This document shows, piece by piece, positions 1 through 6,604 of a stretch of 7,863 nt of DNA. Position numbers and translations under genes: made by a program. Position 1 is the first letter of the stretch. Each line of letters opens with the position of its first letter. Under the pieces are notes generated by a model, which saw nothing but the letters and a program-made list of their open reading frames with translations, did not search any database and was not told where the DNA came from. Source of the stretch: an uncultured Micrococcales bacterium (GTDB lineage Bacteria > Actinomycetota > Actinomycetes > Actinomycetales > Microbacteriaceae); contig CAJXMQ010000044.1 of NCBI GenBank assembly GCA_913056225.1, positions 1 to 7,863 of the forward strand, written 5' to 3'.

Positions 1-1344
1 TTTGGAACTGATGGCGTGCGTGGTCTCGCTGGACGAGACATCACCCCCGAGTTATGTGTATCTCTGGCAAGAGCAACTGCGGAGATACTGGGAGAAACTG
101 CGCGCTCTGAGGGACGCAAGCCGATTGCAGTTCTAGCCCACGACCCCAGGTTGAGTTCCGATTTCATCTCCAACTCGATTGCTGCTGGTTTAGCATCTGC
201 TGGCGTTGATGTTTACGATGCAGGGGTTCTACCCACACCGGCAGCAGCTTTTTTGACTGCTGATTTACAGGCAGATTTTGGCTTTATGATTTCAGCCAGC
301 CATAACCCCGCACCCGATAATGGCATCAAGATTTTTGCTCAAGGTGGCCACAAGCTAGCGGATGCCGTTGAGGATCAGATCGAGGCCTCCATGGAAACTG
401 ACCACAAGATTTTCATTGGGAACGACATTGGTCGTATTGCTCGGTTTGCGGATGCTGAGGATCGATACACGGTGCACCTTCTCGGTTCACTCAAACAGTC
501 TCTAAAGGGACTAAAGGTTGTTGTTGACTGTGCTCATGGTGCAGCCAGCGCTGTTGCGCCTCAGACATTGAAAGACGCTGGTGCCGAAGTTGTCGTAATT
601 GGTGCTGACCCCGATGGCACAAATATCAATCTAGGCTTCGGATCTACACATCTGAGCGCACTGCAGGCACAGGTGGTGGAATCAAAAGCTGATCTTGGAA
701 TTGCCTTCGATGGAGATGCTGACAGGTGTTTGGCAGTTGATGAAAACGGGCAGATTGTAGATGGCGATGAAATCATGACCATCTTGACCCTCGGCGCAAA
801 AGCTCGCGGTGAGTTATCAAGAGACACTCTGGTGGCGACGGTTATGAGTAATTTGGGCCTGGCGCTGGCTATGCAAAAAGCAGGGGTGGAGTTGATTAGG
901 ACCAAGGTGGGCGACCGCTATGTGTTGGAGCAGATGTCAGAAAAGGGTTACACCCTGGGAGGGGAACAGTCAGGGCATATCATTTTTAGCGCTCATGCCA
1001 CGACCGGAGATGGGATTCTAACCAGCTTGCAGGTCATGGCCGAAATGATTGCATCCAATAAAACTCTTAGTGAGCTTGCCTCACAAATGACTCGATACCC
1101 CCAGGTTTTGGTGAATGTCTCTGGAGTAGATAAGACTAAAACTGACGATAAGCAGTTGATGGATCTGATTCACGAGGCAGAGGTTGAATTGGGAGATTCT
1201 GGAAGGGTGTTACTCAGACCTAGCGGAACAGAAAACCTAGTTCGAGTAATGGTTGAGGCAACCGACTCAGGAACTGCTCAGGGCTGGGCAGATCGACTTG
1301 CAAATAAAGTTAGAGAACGGCTCAGCCTAGACCTTGCGAAGTAA
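1..1344 (+). CDS. glmM: Phosphoglucosamine mutase GlmM (5' end cut by window)
   Basis: This cytoplasmic enzyme converts glucosamine-6-phosphate to glucosamine-1-phosphate for UDP-GlcNAc and peptidoglycan synthesis. The reading frame is open from base 1 and begins FGTDGVRGLAG, the conserved N-terminal block of the family, so only about three to five codons lie outside the window. Counting from that F, the active-site phosphoserine is S100 in ISASHNP, the Mg-binding loop DGDADR is at 237-242, the sugar-binding GGEQSGH is at 320-326, and the phosphate-binding RPSGTEN is at 406-412. All four domain signatures of the alpha-D-phosphohexomutase superfamily are therefore intact. A GTG at base 16 is an internal valine and not the start. 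The stop TAA (1342-1344) lies inside the 3' end of the opposing coaA. glmS, the preceding step of the pathway, lies just beyond coaA. Identification is secure. Confidence 0.97.
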   Translation, partial: FGTDGVRGLAGRDITPELCVSLARATAEILGETARSEGRKPIAVLAHDPRLSSDFISNSIAAGLASAGVDVYDAGVLPTPAAAFLTADLQADFGFMISASHNPAPDNGIKIFAQGGHKLADAVEDQIEASMETDHKIFIGNDIGRIARFADAEDRYTVHLLGSLKQSLKGLKVVVDCAHGAASAVAPQTLKDAGAEVVVIGADPDGTNINLGFGSTHLSALQAQVVESKADLGIAFDGDADRCLAVDENGQIVDGDEIMTILTLGAKARGELSRDTLVATVMSNLGLALAMQKAGVELIRTKVGDRYVLEQMSEKGYTLGGEQSGHIIFSAHATTGDGILTSLQVMAEMIASNKTLSELASQMTRYPQVLVNVSGVDKTKTDDKQLMDLIHEAEVELGDSGRVLLRPSGTENLVRVMVEATDSGTAQGWADRLANKVRERLSLDLAK

Positions 1345-2268
1345 TACAGATTCAACTCTGTGATTATCGCCTTTTTGCAAAACAGCAGTTGCCCGGTTTC
1401 TGGTGGGCAGGATGTTGGCTTTTAGGTTGGGTAGGTTAATCTCTCGCCAAGTTGTTTGAGCCCTGTCAATGGCCTGTTCTTGGTTCATGGTTTTTGTCAG
1501 GCTGTGAAAATAACTCTTTGGGTCAGTGAAGGCCGATCGCCACAACTTCTCAAATCTTGAGATAAACCATTTTTCAATGTTCTTATAATCAGCATCAACA
1601 TAGATTCCGAAATCTAAGAAATCGCTGAGAGCAAGTTCCTGATCAAATTGGGGAGGCTGTAAAAGATTCAAGCCCTCAACGATTAGCACATCTGGGTTTT
1701 GAATTACCTGCTTGGCGCCGGGAATGATGTCGTAGCTGAGGTGGTCATAAACAGGTGCAGAAACTTCAGCAACACCAGATTTGATGTCTGAGATAAATCT
1801 CATCAAAGCCTTAATGTCGTAACTTTCTGGGAATCCCTTGCGCTGCATGAGACCTTTGGATTCCAAAACTTCATTTGGATACAAAAAACCATCGGTTGTT
1901 ATCAGTTCAACATTGGGAGTGTCAGGCCAACGGGATAGCAGGGTTTCCAAAACTCTAGAAACTGTTGATTTGCCAACAGCCACCGACCCCGCAACACCTA
2001 TGACGAATGGTGTTTTTGAAGCTCTGGGACCGAAGTAATCGGTTGATTGTTTGTGGAGTTGTCGCTCTGACTGAGCGTAGATATTCAAAAGTCTGGAAAG
2101 GGGAAGATAAACCTCGCGCACCTCATCCAAGTCCAGGAAGTCCCCAAGTCCTCGAATCTGGTCTAGTTCAGCTTCGGTCAGAGCTGGGTTGAGAGAGTAG
2201 CCCAATTCAGCCCATTCGGATCTGGCAATCTCGATATATGGGCTGACTCCCATCTGAACTGCATTCAT
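1327..2268 (-). CDS. coaA: Type I pantothenate kinase CoaA
   Basis: The 313-residue protein phosphorylates pantothenate with ATP, the first and usually rate-controlling step of CoA synthesis, in the cytoplasm. It resembles E. coli CoaA along its full length. The P-loop GSVAVGKS is at 94-101. ITTDGF at 123-128 includes the expected catalytic Asp (D126). The block QRKGFPESYD is at 142-151, YDHLSYD at 174-180 and VEGLNLLQ at 197-204. The C-terminal part keeps EINLPNLKANILPTR (276-290). This is the type I (P-loop) family, not CoaX or type II. The start ATG at 2268 is preceded on its strand by AGGA four bases upstream; a second ATG five codons in is possible. The gene runs opposite to all its neighbours, overlapping glmM by 18 bp at its end and facing glmS across 29 bp at its start. 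CoA is the phosphopantetheine donor for AcpS encoded downstream of glmS. Feedback inhibition by CoA is typical of the family but cannot be read from the DNA. Confidence 0.97.
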   Translation of the reverse strand: MNAVQMGVSPYIEIARSEWAELGYSLNPALTEAELDQIRGLGDFLDLDEVREVYLPLSRLLNIYAQSERQLHKQSTDYFGPRASKTPFVIGVAGSVAVGKSTVSRVLETLLSRWPDTPNVELITTDGFLYPNEVLESKGLMQRKGFPESYDIKALMRFISDIKSGVAEVSAPVYDHLSYDIIPGAKQVIQNPDVLIVEGLNLLQPPQFDQELALSDFLDFGIYVDADYKNIEKWFISRFEKLWRSAFTDPKSYFHSLTKTMNQEQAIDRAQTTWREINLPNLKANILPTRNRATAVLQKGDNHRVESVLLRKV

Positions 2269-2297
2269 TTGTTCCTAGTCTGCCCTAGATTAGAGAT
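2269..2297. promoter_or_regulatory. Divergent coaA/glmS promoter region with overlapping -10 elements
   Basis: Only 29 bp separate the two divergent start codons. The + strand carries TAGATT at 2286-2291, a TANNNT-type -10 element, exactly six bases before the glmS ATG; this spacing would place transcription start on the A of ATG. The - strand carries TAATCT at 2292-2287, sharing five base pairs with it, and would start transcription about 12 bases before coaA. Both elements lie in the inverted repeat CTA-GAT-TAG (2285-2293). I see no convincing -35 hexamer for either direction. Promoter function is inferred from position and match to TANNNT only. Confidence 0.55.
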
Positions 2298-4142
2298 ATG
2301 TGTGGAATCGTGGGCTACGTAGGCCCAAACTCAGCGTTGGATGTTTTGCTCGGTGGTTTGAAAAGACTGGAGTACAGAGGATATGACTCTGCGGGCATTT
2401 CAGTTATCACGAACGATGAGATTCAGACTCAAAAAAGAGCAGGCAGACTGCAGGTCTTGATTGACCAATTGACTGAATCTCCAATGGCGGATGCGCAGAT
2501 TGGAATTGGTCACACCCGTTGGGCTACACACGGCGCACCAACTGATGGAAACGCGCACCCGCATAATGCAGGCCAGGAACAGATTTCACTCATCCATAAC
2601 GGAATTATCGAAAACTTCTCAGAGCTGAAAAAGAAACTAGTCGGTGAGGGGATTAAGTTCGAATCAGAAACTGATTCCGAGGTTGCCGCTCACTTGCTGG
2701 CAGATGAATTTGCGAAGACTGGCGATTTTGAGAAAAGCTTCATTTCGGTAGCGAATTTGTTGCAGGGAGCATTCACCATTCTGGCAATCAACAAATCTGA
2801 TCCGGGATTGGTGATGGCCGCCAGGAGAAACTCACCACTGGTAATCGGCGTTGGAGATGGCGAGAACTTTTTAGGAAGCGATGTTGCAGCTTTCGTTGAT
2901 TACACAAAAACAGCAATAAGCGTTGGTCAAGATCAGATTGTCAAACTGCGTGCCGATGGGTTTGAGCTAATAGATTTCCAGGGAAATCCGGTTGGCCACG
3001 ATGAGTTTGAGGTTCATTGGGATGCCTCTGCTGCCAGCAAGGGTGGCTGGGAGTCATTCATGGCCAAGGAGATAAGTGAAGAGCCTCAGGCTGTTGGGGA
3101 CACTTTGATGGGTCGACTGGATGCCAATGGCGAAGTAAACCTCAGTGAGTTTGCTGGATTGAGTATTGAAAACATAGAAAACATAAACCGCATCATCATC
3201 ACCGCCTGCGGAACTGCGGCTTATGCCGGTGAGGTTGCGAAGTATGCAATTGAACAGCTGGCAAGGATTCCGGTGAGTGTTGAGCTGGCTCACGAGCTTC
3301 GATATCGAAATCCAGTGATTGATGAAAAAACTCTGGTGGTTGCAATCAGTCAAAGTGGCGAGACCATGGACACGCTGATGGCAGTTAGGTATGCATCTGA
3401 GCGCGGAGCTAAGGTGCTCAGCATTTGCAACACTCAGGGTGCAACATTGGCTCGGGAAAGTGATGCAACGATCTATACCCACGCAGGGCCCGAGGTGGCA
3501 GTTGCTTCAACCAAGGCTTTCTCCGCTCAGATCACCGCCGGTTATCTGCTTGCTTTGTTTTTGGCACACGCCACTGGAAAGACTGAGAATCTCAACGAAC
3601 TTGGCAAGCAACTATTGAGCCTTCCAAGAAAAGTAAAAACAACTCTGGAGATGACAGGTGACGTTGCCGAGTTTGCTAGTGAGCTGAAGGACATTCAGTC
3701 AGTTTTATTTTTAGGCAGAAACGTCGGCTACCCAATTGCAATGGAGGGGGCTTTGAAACTCAAAGAGCTTAGCTACATCCATGCAGAGGGATTTGCCGCC
3801 GGGGAATTGAAACACGGTCCAATTGCGCTAATTGAGCCTGGCCAGGTGGTCATTGTTTTGGTTCCCTCTCCGAGTTCTGCAGAGAATCTGCACGCCAAGG
3901 TTTTGGCCAACATTCAAGAAATCAATGCTCGCGGAGCGAAGGTGATTGCTATTGCCGAGCAGGATGATGACGAGGTTGCAGAATTTGCGGCCAAGGTTTT
4001 CTACACACCTAAAACTGACCCGCTACTAGCGCCAGTGCTGAGTGTTGTTCCCTTACACATCTTCTCCATGGAGCTTGCCAAAGCCAAGGGATTAGATGTT
4101 GACCAGCCAAGAAACTTAGCTAAGTCAGTGACGGTTGAATAA
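2298..4142 (+). CDS. glmS: Glutamine--fructose-6-phosphate aminotransferase (isomerizing) GlmS
   Basis: The 614-residue cytoplasmic enzyme makes glucosamine-6-phosphate from fructose-6-phosphate and glutamine, the committed step of amino-sugar synthesis. The N-terminal glutamine amidotransferase domain (about 1-230) starts with the nucleophile C2 in MCGIVGYVG and keeps GHTRWATHG (71-79), HNG (100-102) and D126. Two SIS sugar-isomerase domains follow. The first (about 290-430) has ITACGT (301-306), SQSGET (351-356) and STKAF (404-408). The second (about 460-600) has LKLKELSYIHAEG (486-498) with E490, and KHGP with H506. The C-terminus is the canonical PRNLAKSVTVE with K609. Length is normal. 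The start is fixed because C2 must follow Met directly. There is no usable Shine-Dalgarno site; the transcript is probably leaderless. The stop TAA overlaps the ATG of acpS by one base, so glmS likely heads the operon. No glmS ribozyme can fit upstream. Confidence 0.98.
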   Translation: MCGIVGYVGPNSALDVLLGGLKRLEYRGYDSAGISVITNDEIQTQKRAGRLQVLIDQLTESPMADAQIGIGHTRWATHGAPTDGNAHPHNAGQEQISLIHNGIIENFSELKKKLVGEGIKFESETDSEVAAHLLADEFAKTGDFEKSFISVANLLQGAFTILAINKSDPGLVMAARRNSPLVIGVGDGENFLGSDVAAFVDYTKTAISVGQDQIVKLRADGFELIDFQGNPVGHDEFEVHWDASAASKGGWESFMAKEISEEPQAVGDTLMGRLDANGEVNLSEFAGLSIENIENINRIIITACGTAAYAGEVAKYAIEQLARIPVSVELAHELRYRNPVIDEKTLVVAISQSGETMDTLMAVRYASERGAKVLSICNTQGATLARESDATIYTHAGPEVAVASTKAFSAQITAGYLLALFLAHATGKTENLNELGKQLLSLPRKVKTTLEMTGDVAEFASELKDIQSVLFLGRNVGYPIAMEGALKLKELSYIHAEGFAAGELKHGPIALIEPGQVVIVLVPSPSSAENLHAKVLANIQEINARGAKVIAIAEQDDDEVAEFAAKVFYTPKTDPLLAPVLSVVPLHIFSMELAKAKGLDVDQPRNLAKSVTVE

Positions 4143-4477
4143 TGTTGGTCGGCATGGATTTGGTCGATGTTGAGCGGTTCAAAAAAGCCCTAGAAGCAAC
4201 TCCAAAACTGAACCAGAGATTGTTTTTTGAATCGGAACAGAACCTAAGCATTGAATCAAGAGCTGGCAGGTTTGCGGTGAAGGAAGCTTTGAAAAAAGCT
4301 ACTGGCGAGCCTGAGAAGTTGATTTGGAACGAGATTGAAATAACCAAGGGCGGTAAGCCAAAAGTTGTGCTTCACGGGCAAACCGCTGAAAGACATCCAG
4401 ATTTGGCAAATAGAATTGAGCTCAGCATTAGCCACGATGGCGGCATGGCGGGAGCGGTTGTAATTATCAATGCGTGA
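4142..4477 (+). CDS. acpS: Holo-[acyl-carrier-protein] synthase AcpS
   Basis: The 111-residue protein transfers 4'-phosphopantetheine from CoA to a serine of acyl carrier protein. It is of AcpS-type length, about half that of Sfp-type transferases. The Mg-binding signature is present: D6 in GMDLVDVERF (4-13) and E48 in AGRFAVKEAL (41-50). GGKPKVVLHG (70-79) and LSISHD (94-99) are also family blocks. The first strand is about two residues shorter than the usual MIxGIGxDIV. The start ATG shares one base with the glmS stop (TAATG), with no clear ribosome site, so translation is probably coupled to glmS. The 3' end overlaps alr by 8 bp. In many actinobacteria nnrD follows acpS; here it does not. 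The substrate CoA is made in the pathway started by the nearby coaA product. Confidence 0.94.
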   Translation: MLVGMDLVDVERFKKALEATPKLNQRLFFESEQNLSIESRAGRFAVKEALKKATGEPEKLIWNEIEITKGGKPKVVLHGQTAERHPDLANRIELSISHDGGMAGAVVIINA

Positions 4478-5540
4478 AATTCGAATCAATCTAGACCGAA
4501 TACGCGAGAACTATGAAGTTCTGCGCAGAGTAGCCAGGCCTGCCAAGGTTATGGCAGTCGTAAAAGCCGATGGCTATGGCCATGGGGCACTGCAGGTTGC
4601 TAAATCACTTGATCACGATGTTGACTACTTTGGCGTTGCCGATATTTCCGAGGCCGTAAAGCTTCGCGAAGCGGGAATCAAGGCTCCAATAATGGCTTGG
4701 ATTTTCAATTCGCTAGAAGATTTAGAGCTCGCCAAACAACATCAAATTGAGGTCGGTATTAGTAGTTTTCATCACCTGCAGTTACTAAATCAGGTTGATC
4801 AATTACAGCTTCACCTCAAGGTAGACACCGGACTCAGTCGAAATGGCTTCACGGTGAATGATTTGCCAGAAGCAATTGAGGGGTTCATGCAGGTTATTGA
4901 GTCGAATAAGCATTTTGCAAAGGGTATTTTCACTCACTTGTCCAACACCAATGAAAACGAAGATAATTCTCAGTTTGAAGTTTTTGAAACCGCTATTGAG
5001 TATGCAAGGGGAAAGGGAGTTGAGTTTGAATTAGCCCATGCCAGTGCTTCGAATGCCACTCTGAGCTACCCAAGCAAGCACTACGACATGGTTCGCTGCG
5101 GAATCGCGCTATATGGACTGAGCCCAGATGGCAGAGACGTCAGTGGTCTGCCCTTGGAGCCCGCCATGAGTGTTTACTCAGAGGTAATTAACATAAAAAG
5201 AGTGCCAGCTCAGACCGGCGTTAGCTACGACTTTAGGTATCGAACCGAAAAAGAAACTACTCTCGTGCTTGTTCCCTTCGGCTATGCGGACGGGATTCCA
5301 AGGGCCGCCGAAGGCCTAAAAGTGATTATTAACGGTCAAAAATTCACCCAGGTCGGCCGAGTTGCCATGGATCAATTCGTGGTCGACGTTGGCGATAGTG
5401 AGATTGCAATTGGCGATCGGGTTGAAATCATCTCAGATGAAAATCCGGTTTCACAGATCTCAACCAGGGCGGGCACAATCAATTACGAGATTGTCACCAA
5501 AATGGGTTCCAGACCAAACAGAATCTATGGGGGAGATTGA
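4470..5540 (+). CDS. alr: Alanine racemase Alr
   Basis: The 356-residue, PLP-dependent cytoplasmic enzyme interconverts L- and D-alanine and supplies D-Ala for peptidoglycan. The N-terminal TIM barrel holds the cofactor lysine K32 in AVVKADGYGHG (29-39), KVDTGLSRNGF (117-127), FTHLSN (154-159) and the phosphate-site region RCGIALYGLSP (209-219). The C-terminal beta domain holds the catalytic tyrosine Y253 in GVSYDFRY, then LVPFGYADGIPR (267-278), VGRVAMDQF (295-303) and INYEIVTKMGSRPNR (337-351). Length is typical. The residue after the catalytic Tyr is Asp, where most homologues I know have Gly. The start at 4470 lies inside the acpS end and has no Shine-Dalgarno at normal spacing, so it is likely coupled to acpS translation. 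It is followed one base later by the proposed tsaE start. Proximity to glmS and glmM fits a cell-wall precursor role. Confidence 0.96.
   Translation: MREIRINLDRIRENYEVLRRVARPAKVMAVVKADGYGHGALQVAKSLDHDVDYFGVADISEAVKLREAGIKAPIMAWIFNSLEDLELAKQHQIEVGISSFHHLQLLNQVDQLQLHLKVDTGLSRNGFTVNDLPEAIEGFMQVIESNKHFAKGIFTHLSNTNENEDNSQFEVFETAIEYARGKGVEFELAHASASNATLSYPSKHYDMVRCGIALYGLSPDGRDVSGLPLEPAMSVYSEVINIKRVPAQTGVSYDFRYRTEKETTLVLVPFGYADGIPRAAEGLKVIINGQKFTQVGRVAMDQFVVDVGDSEIAIGDRVEIISDENPVSQISTRAGTINYEIVTKMGSRPNRIYGGD
5529..5535 (+). promoter_or_regulatory. Shine-Dalgarno site deciding the tsaE start
   Basis: GGGGGAG lies inside the last codons of alr and ends six bases before the TTG at 5542. The in-frame ATG at 5527 has no purine-rich site upstream. 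Spacing therefore favours TTG as the tsaE initiation codon, one base past the alr stop. Confidence 0.55.
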
Positions 5541-5541
5541 G

Positions 5542-6009
5542 TTGAATCTCCCGAAAGAATTGATTGTTGAAAACGAGCAATCAATGCAATTGCTTGGCCA
5601 GCAGTTGGCAGGGTATCTGCAGGCGGGAGATTTAGTTTTACTAAACGGTTCTTTGGGTGCTGGCAAAACGACCATGACTCGAGGAATCGGCAGGGCACTG
5701 GGTGCGAGTGGCACAATCCAATCCCCAACATTTGTTTTGGCAAGGACCCATCAGACAGACAAGGGCCCCAAACTAGTGCACGTGGATGCATATCGATTGG
5801 GATCGGCGATTGAACTTGATGATTTAGATATCGATTTTGAAAACTCAATTGTGGTCATGGAGTGGCCTAGAGATTTCACTCATGGACTGACCGATGATTG
5901 GCTGGAAATTTCAATAACCCGAGACCGAGAGAGTGATGCGAGAACTGTGTCGATTCAGGGCTTTGGGGAGTGGAGCCGCAGGGAGGTAGAAATTGATCTT
6001 GGCAATTGA
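5542..6009 (+). CDS. tsaE: tRNA threonylcarbamoyladenosine synthesis ATPase TsaE
   Basis: TsaE is the P-loop ATPase that works with TsaB and TsaD to make t6A at position 37 of ANN-decoding tRNAs. With a TTG start the protein has 155 residues, normal for the family. The Walker A motif GSLGAGKTT is at 36-44, and the SPTF motif at 61-64 corresponds to the switch-like region. HVDAYRL is at 80-86, and VVMEWP at 104-109 holds the conserved Glu-Trp. The C-terminal tail after about 125 is variable. An ATG at 5527 would add five residues and overlap alr by 14 bp; I prefer TTG because of the GGGGGAG site before it. The open frame extends further back into alr, but that part is alr read in another frame. 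The 3' end overlaps tsaB by 17 bp, placing ATPase and partner subunit side by side. Confidence 0.93.
   Translation: MNLPKELIVENEQSMQLLGQQLAGYLQAGDLVLLNGSLGAGKTTMTRGIGRALGASGTIQSPTFVLARTHQTDKGPKLVHVDAYRLGSAIELDDLDIDFENSIVVMEWPRDFTHGLTDDWLEISITRDRESDARTVSIQGFGEWSRREVEIDLGN
5980..5986 (+). promoter_or_regulatory. Shine-Dalgarno site of tsaB
   Basis: AGGGAGG, a strong Shine-Dalgarno match, sits inside the 3' end of tsaE and ends six bases before the TTG at 5993. It supports a TTG initiation codon for tsaB, giving the expected N-terminus MILAIDTTAG. Confidence 0.7.
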
Positions 6010-6604
6010 CACCACCGCTGGAACAACTGTGGCCGTGGTTGATGGACAAAAAGTTTTAGGATTTTCAGAATTTGAGGACCGTTTCGGTCACGCTGAAAAC
6101 ATAGGAAATGCAATTGCGCAAGCTTTGCAGCAGGCCAAAATCTCAGCATCAGAAATTGAGTCGGTGGCAATTAGCCGAGGACCTGCCAGCTATACCGGAC
6201 TAAGAGTTGGAATGGCAGCAGGGGTGGCCTTCGCAGCCGTCAGATCAATCCCCCTGCACGGCGTTGTTGCCCTGGATGCGGTAGCTACCGCCCTTCCTAA
6301 TGCAAAGAGTGAGCAGTGGATGGTTATAAGTGATGCAAAAAGAGGCGAGTTTTTCTGCTGCAGATACTCAGGCATCGATGAATCAGGATTAGCAATTCGG
6401 AGTTCCGAACCAGAAGTTATCAAGCCAGAGCAACTGGAGAAGTATTCAGACTTAGCAACAGTTGATAGCAACAGTGATGCAAAGTTGATCGGTTTGTATG
6501 CGGAAAAGGCAATTGCTGCAGGTGTTGACCTAAGTGATTCGACCGCACTTTATTTGAGGTCTCCTGATGTCACGCCGTCAACTAAGAAGCGGGTGAGTGG
6601 ATGA
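5993..6604 (+). CDS. tsaB: tRNA threonylcarbamoyladenosine synthesis protein TsaB
   Basis: TsaB is the inactive ASKHA-fold paralogue that dimerises with TsaD and recruits TsaE in bacterial t6A synthesis. The 203-residue protein opens with MILAIDTTAGTT, the phosphate-1-like strand of the fold. It keeps ISRGPASYTGLRVGMAAG (about 60-77), close to the family consensus RGPGSFTGLR. DAKRGEFF follows about 40 residues later, and the C-terminus has YLRSPDVTPS, matching the usual YLRxPDA ending. The initiation codon is TTG, backed by a strong AGGGAGG site. A second in-frame TTG two codons later is less likely. The stop shares four bases (ATGA) with the start of the rimI-tsaD reading frame, so the TsaB and TsaD partners are probably translated in coupled fashion. 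No RimI domain is attached to TsaB here; RimI is joined to TsaD instead. Confidence 0.95.
   Translation: MILAIDTTAGTTVAVVDGQKVLGFSEFEDRFGHAENIGNAIAQALQQAKISASEIESVAISRGPASYTGLRVGMAAGVAFAAVRSIPLHGVVALDAVATALPNAKSEQWMVISDAKRGEFFCCRYSGIDESGLAIRSSEPEVIKPEQLEKYSDLATVDSNSDAKLIGLYAEKAIAAGVDLSDSTALYLRSPDVTPSTKKRVSG

Noticed and set aside
561..905. Minus-strand open frame of 114 codons inside glmM
   Set aside because: It is antisense to the conserved metal-binding region of glmM. Its Ser/Pro-rich composition is typical of a shadow frame.
1320..1400. Rho-independent terminator between glmM and coaA
   Set aside because: I found no GC-rich hairpin followed by a T-run; the region is coding on one or both strands.
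2269..2297. glmS ribozyme/riboswitch upstream of glmS
   Set aside because: Only 29 bp lie between the coaA and glmS start codons, far too short for the ribozyme, and further upstream is conserved coaA coding sequence.
3054..3482. Minus-strand open frame of 142 codons inside glmS
   Set aside because: It is antisense to the conserved SIS domain, the translation resembles no family I recognise, and it has no ribosome site or gap of its own.
5362..5541. A longer tsaE starting inside alr
   Set aside because: The extra residues are alr read in another frame, show no TsaE homology and would make the protein far longer than the family.
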